From Flavobacteriaceae bacterium (lineage in GTDB: Bacteria; Bacteroidota; Bacteroidia; Flavobacteriales; Flavobacteriaceae): a stretch of DNA of 9,383 nt. Shown here piece after piece: positions 1-7,639 of the stretch. Below the pieces are notes generated by a model. That model saw nothing but the letters and a program-made list of their open reading frames with translations, searched no databases and was not told the DNA's origin. Position numbers and translations under genes: made by a program. The stretch spans positions 1 to 9,383 of the forward strand of contig PACY01000007.1 in NCBI GenBank assembly GCA_002700405.1, given 5' to 3'. Each line of letters starts with the position of its first letter. Within the stretch, counting starts at the first letter, position 1.

Positions 1-704
1 TGAGGCATGTTTTTAATATTTATAAACCCTGTTTTATCTAAAATATTGTTAAAATCTATCCCACTAGGGAATTTTGTTAGGGATTTAGATAGGTATTTAT
101 AAGCATACTTGTCTTTAGAAAACAGTCGGCCAACAAAGGGAACAATATATTTTGTATACATATAGTGACCTTGCTTGTAAGGAAAATTCTCTGGATTAGA
201 GGTTTCTAATACAACAAAGGTTCCATTAGGCTTTAATGTTCTACTTATTTCAGCCAATGCTTTGTTTAAATTATCAAAATTTCTTACTCCGAAAGAACAG
301 GTAATGGCATCAAAATAATTATCCTGAAAATCAAGGTTTTCAGCATCACCTATTTGAATTTTAATTCTATCATTTAAACCTCTCTTATTAAGCTTGTTTT
401 GACCAATTTTAAGCATATCATCACTTATATCTATTCCAATAATCTCTTCGGCTTTAGTTTCTAATAAATCAATGGCTAAATCACCAGTTCCAGTGGCAAT
501 ATCTAAAATTTTAATAGGTTTTTTTCTTTTTAAGATTTCAGCTACTTTTTTTCTCCATACTCCGTGCAATCCAAAGAATAATATTTTATTCACTATATCA
601 TATGTATCAGATATAGAGTCAAAAAGTTTTATTACCTGGGATTTTTTTGATAACGGGCTATTTTCATATGGATTAACATTTTCATAAGCCTCTTGATTCT
701 TCAT
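1..704 (-). CDS. ubiE/menG: Demethylmenaquinone methyltransferase (UbiE/MenG), C-terminus cut by window edge
   Basis: SAM-dependent C-methyltransferase that converts demethylmenaquinone to menaquinone, the last step of menaquinone synthesis; a cytosolic or membrane-associated enzyme. I translated the minus strand from the ATG at 704-702 and read 234 residues with no stop before the window ends. The family is usually about 240-250 residues, so only the last few are missing. Visible landmarks are the N-terminal family signature YDIVNKILFFGLHGVW (35-50), SAM motif I ILDIATGTGDLA (66-77), the acidic residue after strand 2 (GIDISDDM, 90-97), the family motif FGVRNF (138-143) and the EISRTLKPNG motif (152-161). 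Bacteroidota normally use menaquinone only, so the MenG role is more likely than ubiquinone synthesis (family knowledge). No Shine-Dalgarno precedes the start. The gene is divergent from trkA, with a promoter-like element at 726-760. Confidence 0.93.
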   Translation of the reverse strand, partial: MKNQEAYENVNPYENSPLSKKSQVIKLFDSISDTYDIVNKILFFGLHGVWRKKVAEILKRKKPIKILDIATGTGDLAIDLLETKAEEIIGIDISDDMLKIGQNKLNKRGLNDRIKIQIGDAENLDFQDNYFDAITCSFGVRNFDNLNKALAEISRTLKPNGTFVVLETSNPENFPYKQGHYMYTKYIVPFVGRLFSKDKYAYKYLSKSLTKFPSGIDFNNILDKTGFINIKNMP

Positions 705-725
705 TATAGTAGTTTAATTATTGTG

Positions 726-760
726 CAAAAATAATCACAATAAAGTAACAATTGTCCAAA
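726..760 (-). promoter_or_regulatory. Bacteroidota-type promoter for ubiE/menG
   Basis: Read on the minus strand, TTTG (760-757), 23 bases, then TATTTTTG (733-726). This fits the Bacteroidota -33 TTTG / -7 TAnnTTTG consensus. The -7 element ends 21 bases before the ubiE ATG, so the leader would be short. Both elements are seen in the sequence; promoter activity is inferred. Confidence 0.55.
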
Positions 761-766
761 ATGAAG

Positions 767-774
767 TATATTTG
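767..774 (+). promoter_or_regulatory. -7 element (TATATTTG) for trkA-trkH
   Basis: TATATTTG is an exact match to TAnnTTTG and ends 21 bases before the chosen trkA ATG at 796. I see no good -33 TTG at the expected distance. The element supports the ATG at 796 over the TTG at 721, because translation from 721 would begin upstream of the promoter. Confidence 0.45.
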
Positions 775-795
775 TTCTCTAGAATTATTACTACA

Positions 796-2133
796 ATGAA
801 TATAATAATTGCGGGATCTGGAGAAGTTGGATCTCATTTAGCAAAGTTATTATCATACGAATCTCAAGAAATTACACTAATTGATTCTAATAAGGAGAAT
901 TTATCTTTTCCTAACTCACATTTAGATATTAAGGTAATTCATGGAGATTGTTCATCAATCGCAACTTTAAGAGATGCAGAGATTTCTTCTGCAGATTTAT
1001 TTGTAGCTGTAACAGAGATGCAATCAGTTAATTTAACTTCTTGTTTTTTAGCAAAACAATTAGGAGCTAAGAAAACTATTGCAAGAATATCTAATACAGA
1101 ATTGCTTGAAAAAAACGATGTTGATATTAGTTTACTTGGAATTGAGGAATTGATTTCACCAGAAAAATTAGCTTCAGATGAAATTAAGCTAGTCATTAGC
1201 CAAGCTGTATTTAATGATGCATTTGAATTTGAAGATGGAGCATTGATGACTTTAGGATTAAAAGTACAAGAATCTGCTGCTTTAATTGGTAAATCAGTAG
1301 TTGAAGCTGCAGGTATTTTACCTGAAATGCACTTTTTCCCAATAGCAATTAAAAGAGGGGAAGATACTATTATACCAAGAGGGGATACAATTTTTAAAGT
1401 TGGAGATAGAATAATATTTATGACTACCCCTGGAGGAGATGAAGAATTACTTAAATTATCTGGACAAGATAATCACGAAATAAAAAATATAATGATTCTT
1501 GGTGGAGGTAAGATTGGAAAGAGGGTAGCAAAAGAACTTGGTGAGAGTAATTTGAATGTAAAATTGTTTGAATCAAATAAGAATAAAGCTCAAGAATTAG
1601 CTGATGAACTTAGTGATTGTTTAGTCATTCTAGGAGATGGAACTAATGTAGAGTTATTAGAAGATGAAGATATCGATCAAATGGATGCTTTCATATCTGT
1701 AACAGGTGATTCTGAGACCAATATAATGTCATGTTTGATGGCTAAATCAAAAGGAATTGGAAAAACCATCGCTTTAGTTGAAAATATTGATTACTATAAG
1801 CTTTCCCAAATAAGTGGAATAGATACACTGATAAATAAGAAATTATTAGCAGCTAATACTATAGAGAAATATGTGAGAAGAGGTGAAGTAGTAGCTGTTT
1901 CACAACTTAGTAATATGAATGCAGAATTATTAGAATTTGTTGTAAGAAAAGATTCTAATATATGTAATAAAGAAATTAAAGACCTATTCTTTCCTAGATC
2001 TGCAATTATTAGTGGAGTTATAAGAGATGGAGAGGGGCTTATAGTCTTAGGAAATTTTAAACTACTTGAAAATGACAGAGTAGTTGTATGTTGTCTTATG
2101 GATTCTATTAAAGAAGTAGAAAAGTTTTTCTAA
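796..2133 (+). CDS. trkA: Trk potassium uptake system regulatory subunit TrkA
   Basis: Peripheral cytoplasmic subunit that gates the TrkH potassium channel by binding nucleotides (NAD(H), ATP or ADP in characterised homologues). At 445 residues it is close to the 458 of E. coli TrkA and has the same duplicated RCK architecture. RCK-N1 has the Rossmann motif GSGEVG (7-12) and acidic D30, followed by RCK-C1 at about 140-220. RCK-N2 has GGGKIG (236-241) and E259, followed by RCK-C2 at about 365-445. The start is ATG 796: the open frame continues upstream to a TTG at 721, but MNIIIAGSGEVG is the normal family N-terminus and the extra 25 residues do not resemble it. No Shine-Dalgarno is visible. 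The stop codon overlaps the trkH start (TAATG), so the two are an operon with likely translational coupling. Confidence 0.95.
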   Translation: MNIIIAGSGEVGSHLAKLLSYESQEITLIDSNKENLSFPNSHLDIKVIHGDCSSIATLRDAEISSADLFVAVTEMQSVNLTSCFLAKQLGAKKTIARISNTELLEKNDVDISLLGIEELISPEKLASDEIKLVISQAVFNDAFEFEDGALMTLGLKVQESAALIGKSVVEAAGILPEMHFFPIAIKRGEDTIIPRGDTIFKVGDRIIFMTTPGGDEELLKLSGQDNHEIKNIMILGGGKIGKRVAKELGESNLNVKLFESNKNKAQELADELSDCLVILGDGTNVELLEDEDIDQMDAFISVTGDSETNIMSCLMAKSKGIGKTIALVENIDYYKLSQISGIDTLINKKLLAANTIEKYVRRGEVVAVSQLSNMNAELLEFVVRKDSNICNKEIKDLFFPRSAIISGVIRDGEGLIVLGNFKLLENDRVVVCCLMDSIKEVEKFF

Positions 2134-3617
2134 TGAAAATTAATCATAAAATCATATTATATTTTATAGGCTTTTTACTGCTATTTAACGGTGGTTTTAT
2201 GTTTATTTCATCTATGGTAAGCTATTACTATAAAGATGGCATTACTATGGATTTAATCTATTCTGGATTAATTGTTGCTCTTATTGGGGGATTGCTTTTA
2301 TTTCTCAACAAAAATCATGATAAGCAATTAAATAAAAGGGAGGGTTATCTAGTTGTAGTACTAGGCTGGCTGGCTATGATTCTTACAGGTACTCTGCCAT
2401 ATATTCTTACCGGGACAATAGATGGGTTCTCTAATATAGTATTTGAAACAACTTCAGGATTTACCACTACAGGTGCAACAATTATAAATGATATTGAAAT
2501 TTTACCAGAGGGAATTCTATTTTGGAGGAGTATAACACATTGGTTAGGAGGTATGGGAATAATAGTTTTTGCTATTGCCATTTTACCTCTACTTGGAATT
2601 GGAGGAATGCAGCTGTTTAGCGCTGAATCTCCAGGAATGGAAATGGATAAATTACATCCTAGAATCACTGATACAGCTAAGAGGTTATGGTTACTGTATT
2701 TATTATTTACTCTCGTAGAAACTGTTCTATTAACTTTTGCTGGGATGTCTCTATTTGATGCTGTTAATCATTCGATGAGTAATATTGCTTCTGGAGGTTT
2801 TTCTACTAAAAATGCAAGCCTTGGTTTTTGGAATGATCAGCCTTTGATTCAATATATTGTAATATTCTTCATGTTTATAGCTGGAACTAATTTTGTACTT
2901 AGTTACTTTGGTTTTAAGGGTAAGTTTAAAAAGATATTTGAAAACGAAGAATTTAGAATATATAGTCTTTTTATTGCATTATGTACTGTTATAGTAGGGA
3001 CAGTAATATATTTTAACACTGATTTTTTATCTGATTTTTCTGATGGATTTACTAGAATTGAAGGAGTTTTTAGACACGCACTTTTTCAAGTAGTTTCTAT
3101 TATAACTACTACAGGATTCACTACAGCTGATTATACAGCATGGACTCCTATGCTGCTTTTAATATTTTTTGGTTTAATGTTTGTTGGTGGATCTGCTGGA
3201 AGTACAGCAGGTGGATTTAAAGTCATGAGACATTTACTAATTATTAAAAATGGTTTATTACAATTTAGAAGAATACTTCATCCAAATGCAATATTACCAA
3301 TCAGATATAATAAGAAATCTGTTTCTAGTGAAATTATGTATAACATACTAGGATTCTTTATTGTCTATATGCTGTCATTTATGGCTGGGACATTAGTATT
3401 TTCAATCCTAGGTCTTGATTTCTCATCATCTCTTGGTGTTTCTGCATCTAGTTTAGGTAATGTGGGCCCTTCTATAGGTGATTTTGGACCTTCTTCTACT
3501 TTTTATGATTTACCAGTCTTAGCTAAATGGTGGTCATCTTTCTTAATGTTATTGGGTAGGTTAGAACTCTATACAGTTCTAATTATCATTACACCTTATT
3601 TTTGGAGAAATAGATAG
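2133..3617 (+). CDS. trkH: Trk potassium uptake system membrane subunit TrkH
   Basis: Inner-membrane potassium-conducting subunit of the Trk/Ktr superfamily, partner of TrkA. It has 494 residues, against about 483 for E. coli TrkH. All four selectivity-filter P-loops can be recognised: TTTGAT (111-116), ASGGFST (219-225), TTTGFTT (325-331) and LGNVGPS (441-447). Each keeps its key glycine. The conserved GGSAGSTAGGFKVMR (352-366) follows the third repeat and corresponds to the region that includes the intramembrane gating loop. The C-terminus GRLELYTVLIIITPYFWR is typical of TrkH. Hydrophobic segments cover most of the protein, with a first helix at about 7-30. The start ATG shares its A with the trkA stop. 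The TAG stop lies directly against the stop of the aminotransferase gene coming from the other strand. Nothing suggests loss of function. Confidence 0.96.
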   Translation: MKINHKIILYFIGFLLLFNGGFMFISSMVSYYYKDGITMDLIYSGLIVALIGGLLLFLNKNHDKQLNKREGYLVVVLGWLAMILTGTLPYILTGTIDGFSNIVFETTSGFTTTGATIINDIEILPEGILFWRSITHWLGGMGIIVFAIAILPLLGIGGMQLFSAESPGMEMDKLHPRITDTAKRLWLLYLLFTLVETVLLTFAGMSLFDAVNHSMSNIASGGFSTKNASLGFWNDQPLIQYIVIFFMFIAGTNFVLSYFGFKGKFKKIFENEEFRIYSLFIALCTVIVGTVIYFNTDFLSDFSDGFTRIEGVFRHALFQVVSIITTTGFTTADYTAWTPMLLLIFFGLMFVGGSAGSTAGGFKVMRHLLIIKNGLLQFRRILHPNAILPIRYNKKSVSSEIMYNILGFFIVYMLSFMAGTLVFSILGLDFSSSLGVSASSLGNVGPSIGDFGPSSTFYDLPVLAKWWSSFLMLLGRLELYTVLIIITPYFWRNR

Positions 3618-4805
3618 TTAGTTTAGAATATTCTTTATTCTTGAAACAGCTTCAGTTAGTTGATCTATACTTGCTGCATATGATATTCTAATGCAATTAG
3701 GATCACCAAAAGCATCGCCAGTTACTGTTGCAACTAATGCCTTTTCAAGTAAGAACATGGACATTTCTGAAGCATTATTAATAGTTACCCCATTAATTGT
3801 CTTACCAAAGTAATGAGACACATCAGGAAATACATAAAATGCTCCTTCTGGCTTATTGCATTTAAAACCCTCTATATCATTTAGTAATTCAAGAATTAAA
3901 TCCCTTCTTTCTTTAAATTCATCTACCATGTATTGAATTTTTGAAGGATTCTCTTGTAATGCTGTGATTACTGCTCTCTGTGCAATACAATTTGCTCCAC
4001 TAGTGACTTGTCCTTGCATTTTATTACATGCCCTTGCAACCCATTTGGGGCCACCAATATATCCAATTCTCCAACCAGTCATTGCAAAGGCTTTTGAAAC
4101 ACCATTTACAGTAATTGTTCTATCATACATATCACCAAATGTAGCAATGCTAGAATGAGCACTAGAAAAATTAATATGCTCATATATTTCATCTGAAACT
4201 ACATAAATTTCAGGATGTTCCATAAGCACCTCAGAAATTTCTTTAAGCTCAGAATAACTATAAACTGATCCACTTGGGTTACATGGTGAACTAAACCACA
4301 ACATTTTGGTTTTGCTTGTTATAGCTTTTTTTAAATCTTCACCACTCATTTTAAAATCTGAAGAAATACTTGTTTTAACCTCAATCGGAATACCACCATT
4401 TAATTTAATAATATCACTATAGCTAACCCAATAAGGACAAGGAAGAATTACCTCATCTCCAGGATTAATTAGCGAGGCAGCAATATTTGATAGAGATTGT
4501 TTTGCACCAGTTGAAACAACTATTTGTGATAAATCATAAGTTAGTTTATTATCCCTTTCAAATTTTTTAATAATAGCTTTTTTAAGCTCTACATACCCAT
4601 CAACCGGTGTGTATGAATTGTAATCATCTTGAATCGCTTTTATAGCAGCATCTTTTATAAAATCAGGAGTATTGAAATCAGGTTCCCCTAAACTAAGTCC
4701 TATAACATCTTTACCCTGCGATTTTAATTCTCTTGCCTTAGCAGCCATTGCTAATGTTTGAGATGTGGCAAGTTTTTTTATTCTTTCCGAGAGGTTATTC
4801 TCCAT
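3618..4805 (-). CDS. Class I/II PLP-dependent aminotransferase, aspartate aminotransferase type
   Basis: Cytosolic fold-type I pyridoxal-phosphate aminotransferase of 395 residues, a full-length size. Visible hallmarks are SLGEPDFNTP (38-47), YTPVDG (65-70), the cofactor-phosphate loop STGAKQS (98-104), N176 in CNPSGS, D205 and Y208 in VSDEIYEH, the Schiff-base lysine K238 in NGVSKAFAMTGWRIGY, R246, and the substrate-carboxylate arginine R373 in CIRISYA. This pattern is that of the bacterial aspartate aminotransferase subgroup (type Ib-like), which usually transfers the amino group between aspartate and 2-oxoglutarate. Some relatives also act on aromatic or prephenate substrates, so the exact substrate is not fixed by sequence and I give no symbol. 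The start at 4805 gives the usual MxxxLSERI opening. GGAAAG sits one base before it, too close to be a good Shine-Dalgarno. The gene is divergent from rsmG. Confidence 0.9.
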   Translation of the reverse strand: MENNLSERIKKLATSQTLAMAAKARELKSQGKDVIGLSLGEPDFNTPDFIKDAAIKAIQDDYNSYTPVDGYVELKKAIIKKFERDNKLTYDLSQIVVSTGAKQSLSNIAASLINPGDEVILPCPYWVSYSDIIKLNGGIPIEVKTSISSDFKMSGEDLKKAITSKTKMLWFSSPCNPSGSVYSYSELKEISEVLMEHPEIYVVSDEIYEHINFSSAHSSIATFGDMYDRTITVNGVSKAFAMTGWRIGYIGGPKWVARACNKMQGQVTSGANCIAQRAVITALQENPSKIQYMVDEFKERRDLILELLNDIEGFKCNKPEGAFYVFPDVSHYFGKTINGVTINNASEMSMFLLEKALVATVTGDAFGDPNCIRISYAASIDQLTEAVSRIKNILN

Positions 4806-4826
4806 CTTTCCATATAATTGCGGAGA

Positions 4827-4834
4827 TAAAAATA
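4827..4834 (-). promoter_or_regulatory. Imperfect -7 element (TATTTTTA) for the aminotransferase gene
   Basis: On the minus strand TATTTTTA matches seven of eight positions of the TAnnTTTG pattern and ends 21 bases before the aminotransferase ATG, the same spacing seen for ubiE and trkA. No -33 element is evident. In such AT-rich DNA a chance match is quite possible. Confidence 0.25.
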
Positions 4835-4859
4835 ATCTGTTTTATAGGATAAATAAAAT

Positions 4860-4873
4860 TATTGTTAACAATA
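4860..4873. promoter_or_regulatory. 14-bp perfect palindrome, possible operator
   Basis: TATTGTTAACAATA is a perfect 14-bp inverted repeat centred on GTTAAC. It lies in the 95-bp divergent region between the aminotransferase and rsmG, ending three bases before the rsmG -7 element. That position, between the expected -33 and -7, suits a dimeric repressor site. It has no loop, so it is not a terminator. Operator function is inference. Confidence 0.3.
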
Positions 4874-4876
4874 TTA

Positions 4877-4884
4877 TACTTTTG
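4877..4884 (+). promoter_or_regulatory. -7 element (TACTTTTG) for rsmG
   Basis: TACTTTTG matches TAnnTTTG exactly and ends 16 bases before the rsmG ATG. No TTG lies at the expected -33 distance. A short leader without Shine-Dalgarno follows. Confidence 0.42.
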
Positions 4885-4900
4885 TTAAATAATTTATTTT

Positions 4901-5524
4901 ATGGATATTATCCACAAGTATTTTCCTGAGCTTTCTAAAAAACAAATTGATCAATTTTCAAAACTTGAATCTCTATACGAATCGTGGAATAATAAAATAA
5001 ATGTGATTTCCAGAAAAGATATTAGTAGTTTATACTTAAAGCATGTATTACATTCATTAGCTGTAGCAAAATTCATTCAATTTAATAACGGAACTACAAT
5101 TATAGATGTTGGAACTGGAGGTGGTTTCCCAGGAATACCACTGGCAATTTTATTTCCTGAATGTAAATTTCATTTAGTTGACAGTATTCAAAAGAAAGTT
5201 AGGGTAGTGGATGCAGTTTCAAAAGAATTAGACTTAAAAAACGTTACTACTGAATGTAACAGGGTAGAAGATATGGATGATAAATTTGATTTTATTCTAA
5301 TAAGAGCAGTGGCTCAAATGTCAAAAATTCTTAAGTGGACTCTAAATAATATTAATTCAAATTCTAACAATTCAGTTTTAAATGGAATAATTGCTTTAAA
5401 GGGTGGAGATCTTAATAAGGAACTCTTTAAAATTGAAAATAAAAAAATAGTGGCCATCAATGATTATTTTGACGACCACTATTTTGTAGATAAAAAGTTA
5501 GTCTACATACCTTTTGAAAGCTAA
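4901..5524 (+). CDS. rsmG: 16S rRNA (guanine-N7)-methyltransferase RsmG (GidB)
   Basis: SAM-dependent methyltransferase that makes the m7G at position 527 of 16S rRNA (E. coli numbering), near the decoding site. Loss of the family member gives low-level streptomycin resistance in several bacteria. The protein has 207 residues, matching the usual 205-240. Landmarks are the N-terminal helices with YESWNNKINVISRKD (26-40), the HVLHSLA segment (48-54), the SAM-binding loop IDVGTGGGFPGIPLA (68-82), acidic D94 after strand 2, R135 in the conserved RAVA motif (135-138), and KGG (167-169). The start ATG 4901 gives a normal family N-terminus. The insertion rich in Asn and Ser at 148-158 looks like a lineage-specific loop. 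The gene stands alone rather than next to mnmG (gidA), with which it is paired in many other bacteria. It converges on the Omp28-like gene with only 7 bases between the stops. Confidence 0.94.
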   Translation: MDIIHKYFPELSKKQIDQFSKLESLYESWNNKINVISRKDISSLYLKHVLHSLAVAKFIQFNNGTTIIDVGTGGGFPGIPLAILFPECKFHLVDSIQKKVRVVDAVSKELDLKNVTTECNRVEDMDDKFDFILIRAVAQMSKILKWTLNNINSNSNNSVLNGIIALKGGDLNKELFKIENKKIVAINDYFDDHYFVDKKLVYIPFES

Positions 5525-5531
5525 TAGAAAC

Positions 5532-7595
5532 TTACTGAACAAGCAATTTAAAGCTCTTCACCCCTGTAGTTCCTTCAATATTCACAATGTAAATTGAAGT
5601 CCCCAAATTCATTAAGCTAGAGGTATGTGCGTTACTATTTATATTTTCTTGAAATACTTTTTGACCTAAAATGTTAAATATTTCGATTTTTCTTAAGGTT
5701 TCATCTGATGTCATTTCCAGATTCTTAGTACTTGCATTGTAGAAATATTCAAAGTTATTTATCTCACTATCTCCAATTCCTAAAGTGCCCTCGATTTTAA
5801 ATGAATCCATTTGCAAAACAAAAAAATCATCAGATTCATAATGAATTGCAATTCTTAAAGAGTCATAGCCTTCCCATGGACTTAAATCAAATTGGTATTG
5901 AGTCCATTCGGTAGGTGCTTCTATATAAGGAGATTGAGAAATTTCTATAAAGTTAGCTATGTCTGGGTTAGACGTATTAACATCATTCACATAAATTGAA
6001 AATCTTTCTAGACCCCATTGGCCTGTAATAGATTTTGCCCAAAAAGTTAATTGTGGAGATGTTACACCTTGCATGCTAAATTCTGGACTTATCATCCAAT
6101 CATTGTTTGGAGCTGAAGCTGTTACTGCAGAAACGAAATATAATCCTTGATTTCCTTCATACGGCGCCCAATCCTCAGGTTGTGTACTAGTGCTACCAGT
6201 ACTAGTAGCTATTGCATAATTATATATTATTCCGGTTCCTACGTATGATTCATTAGTAAATTCAACATCGTTAGCACCGTAAGTTGCTCCACCATCAAGG
6301 TCTTCCATTAACCAATCACCAATATCACTAATTGCAAATTCGGTATGACATTCAAAATCATCTCTCCAAACTATTGGAAGTGAATACTCATCTGGACAGT
6401 CTCCTCCAGCAACACTAGTAAAGCTGCTAGAAGAGCTATCATTACTTGTGTTTTCGTCGTTACCTAATGAGGTGCTAGCAACAATTTCATAATCTCCAGG
6501 ATTTGAAAAATCATATGTAGCATAAAAAGTATACTGAGCTGTTTCATTATATGCTAATGAACCAGTAAAACTTTCTGTTATAGTATTTCCACCATTAACT
6601 TGATAAGAAACATCGAAATTTGATGCTGTAACTTCACCTAGGTTTTCTAGAGTAATAATAATATTTTCATTGTCAGAGTAAACTCCGTTACCAGAAGGAG
6701 AATCAATACTCACTACAGCAATATCATAATCAAGATATGAAACAGGAACTTTATATCCATTAATAATCTCATCACCATCAGTAATAAATGCAGCCACTTC
6801 TATTTCAGCCAGATCAACAGGTACATCATTATACATCTCTGGAAGCGTATACGTATATGTTCTATCAATAAAAGTCCCGGTAGAAGTTGTGCTAATCGCA
6901 TCTCCATTAATTCCATCAACCATATCTACTAATCTATCCATGTGTCTGTAGTCATATTCGCCATGCGCATAACTAGAATTTGGTGAGCTTGAGACTACAT
7001 AACTTGGGTTAAAATCATTTGCCCCCAATTGTGGACCAACAGTCTCGTCTTGCATTATTGCAACATGTAAATAATTAGTTGATTGAGGACTACTTGCTGT
7101 ATAGTAAGCCTCTACATGAATTGTTAGAACATTACCAGCTAACTCTGCTTCAAGACCAACATTAACATAAGCGCTCTCTTGTAAAACTTGAGAAATTGCA
7201 GAAGACCAATACCCTCTACTCATTGCAGTTCCACCAGTCATTGAATAATTAGAAAAAACCTGACGATTAACTGAAGCTGAAGGTTGACCACTAGCTGCAC
7301 CCATAGTCCCTAATTGATTTGCAAGTGTATTATTAAAATCATGACCTCCATTTGGATCACAATCCCACGCATAACCACCTTCATGAAATTTAATTACAAA
7401 AACATCATCTGGGTTTTGGTCAATTACCTGATTTAGAATGGCATGACCATCTGGACAATAAGAGCAATGGATTCCAGTAGATTCTTCTATTATTGCATTT
7501 TTATTTTCAGCTGTTGTTGAAACGATTGTTTGAGCTGAAACATAACCTATAGATGATAATAATAGAATAAAGATTAATATGTAATTTTTTTTCAT
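5532..7595 (-). CDS. Secreted Omp28-like multidomain protein with T9SS type A sorting domain
   Basis: A 687-residue secreted protein, function unknown. The N-terminal signal peptide is about 1-21, with likely cleavage VSA|Q leaving an N-terminal Gln. Residues about 30-290 resemble the Omp28 family: EESTGIHCSYCPDGH (37-51) has the CxxC (C44, C47) typical of this thioredoxin-like domain, then KFHEGGYAWDCDPNGG (69-84) and the SGQPSASVNRQVF region. Residues about 290-392 look like a CARDB/Ig-like beta domain ending in a Ser/Asn-rich linker. Residues about 405-605 resemble the jelly-roll choice-of-anchor J/cleaved-adhesin type, including NDWMISPEFSMQ and LTFWAKS. Residues about 610-687 are a type A T9SS sorting domain (IEIFNILGQKVFQE, then SIYIVNIEG). 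It is probably exported through the Sec and Por systems to the surface or medium. The start at 7595 is fixed by the signal peptide. Domain names rest on motif recognition, not searches. Confidence 0.82.
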   Translation of the reverse strand: MKKNYILIFILLLSSIGYVSAQTIVSTTAENKNAIIEESTGIHCSYCPDGHAILNQVIDQNPDDVFVIKFHEGGYAWDCDPNGGHDFNNTLANQLGTMGAASGQPSASVNRQVFSNYSMTGGTAMSRGYWSSAISQVLQESAYVNVGLEAELAGNVLTIHVEAYYTASSPQSTNYLHVAIMQDETVGPQLGANDFNPSYVVSSSPNSSYAHGEYDYRHMDRLVDMVDGINGDAISTTSTGTFIDRTYTYTLPEMYNDVPVDLAEIEVAAFITDGDEIINGYKVPVSYLDYDIAVVSIDSPSGNGVYSDNENIIITLENLGEVTASNFDVSYQVNGGNTITESFTGSLAYNETAQYTFYATYDFSNPGDYEIVASTSLGNDENTSNDSSSSSFTSVAGGDCPDEYSLPIVWRDDFECHTEFAISDIGDWLMEDLDGGATYGANDVEFTNESYVGTGIIYNYAIATSTGSTSTQPEDWAPYEGNQGLYFVSAVTASAPNNDWMISPEFSMQGVTSPQLTFWAKSITGQWGLERFSIYVNDVNTSNPDIANFIEISQSPYIEAPTEWTQYQFDLSPWEGYDSLRIAIHYESDDFFVLQMDSFKIEGTLGIGDSEINNFEYFYNASTKNLEMTSDETLRKIEIFNILGQKVFQENINSNAHTSSLMNLGTSIYIVNIEGTTGVKSFKLLVQ

Positions 7596-7604
7596 ATCGA
7601 TTGA

Positions 7605-7639
7605 TTTTGTTCAAATATAAGGAGATTTGTTTATTTTTG
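7605..7639 (+). promoter_or_regulatory. Bacteroidota-type promoter for the 250-residue secreted protein
   Basis: TTTTG (7605-7609), 22 bases, then TATTTTTG (7632-7639), fitting the -33/-7 consensus. The -7 element ends 24 bases before the ATG at 7664. This supports the ATG over upstream in-frame non-ATG starts such as the TTG at 7601, which would lie before the promoter. Confidence 0.5.
7612..7619 (-). promoter_or_regulatory. -7 element (TATATTTG) for the Omp28-like gene
   Basis: On the minus strand TATATTTG matches TAnnTTTG exactly and is identical to the element before trkA. It ends 16 bases before the ATG at 7595. No clear -33 TTG is present. It lies inside the footprint expected for the opposing promoter at 7605-7639. 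Confidence 0.45.

Noticed and set aside
472..687. Plus-strand open frame of 71 codons opposite ubiE
   Set aside because: It lies wholly antisense to a clear methyltransferase gene and has no promoter, family resemblance or secretion signal of its own.
721..795. Upstream in-frame extension of trkA from a TTG at 721
   Set aside because: The extra 25 residues are unlike the TrkA family, include the promoter element at 767-774, and the normal Rossmann start begins at ATG 796.
3625..3641. AT-rich inverted repeat (AGAATA / TATTCT) near the trkH-aminotransferase junction as a terminator
   Set aside because: A six-pair, almost GC-free stem inside the aminotransferase coding sequence is too weak to call a terminator.
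4811..4813. Alternative upstream ATG for the aminotransferase
   Set aside because: It is out of frame with the aminotransferase (8 bases away), and the ATG at 4805 gives the expected family N-terminus.
7454..7465. CxxC of the Omp28-like protein as a cytochrome c haem site
   Set aside because: Haem attachment needs CxxCH. Here the residue after C47 is Pro, which instead fits a thioredoxin-like CxxCP motif.
7619..7624. AAGGAG as a Shine-Dalgarno for the gene at 7664
   Set aside because: It lies about 39 bases before the ATG and upstream of the proposed -7 element, so it would not be in the mRNA.
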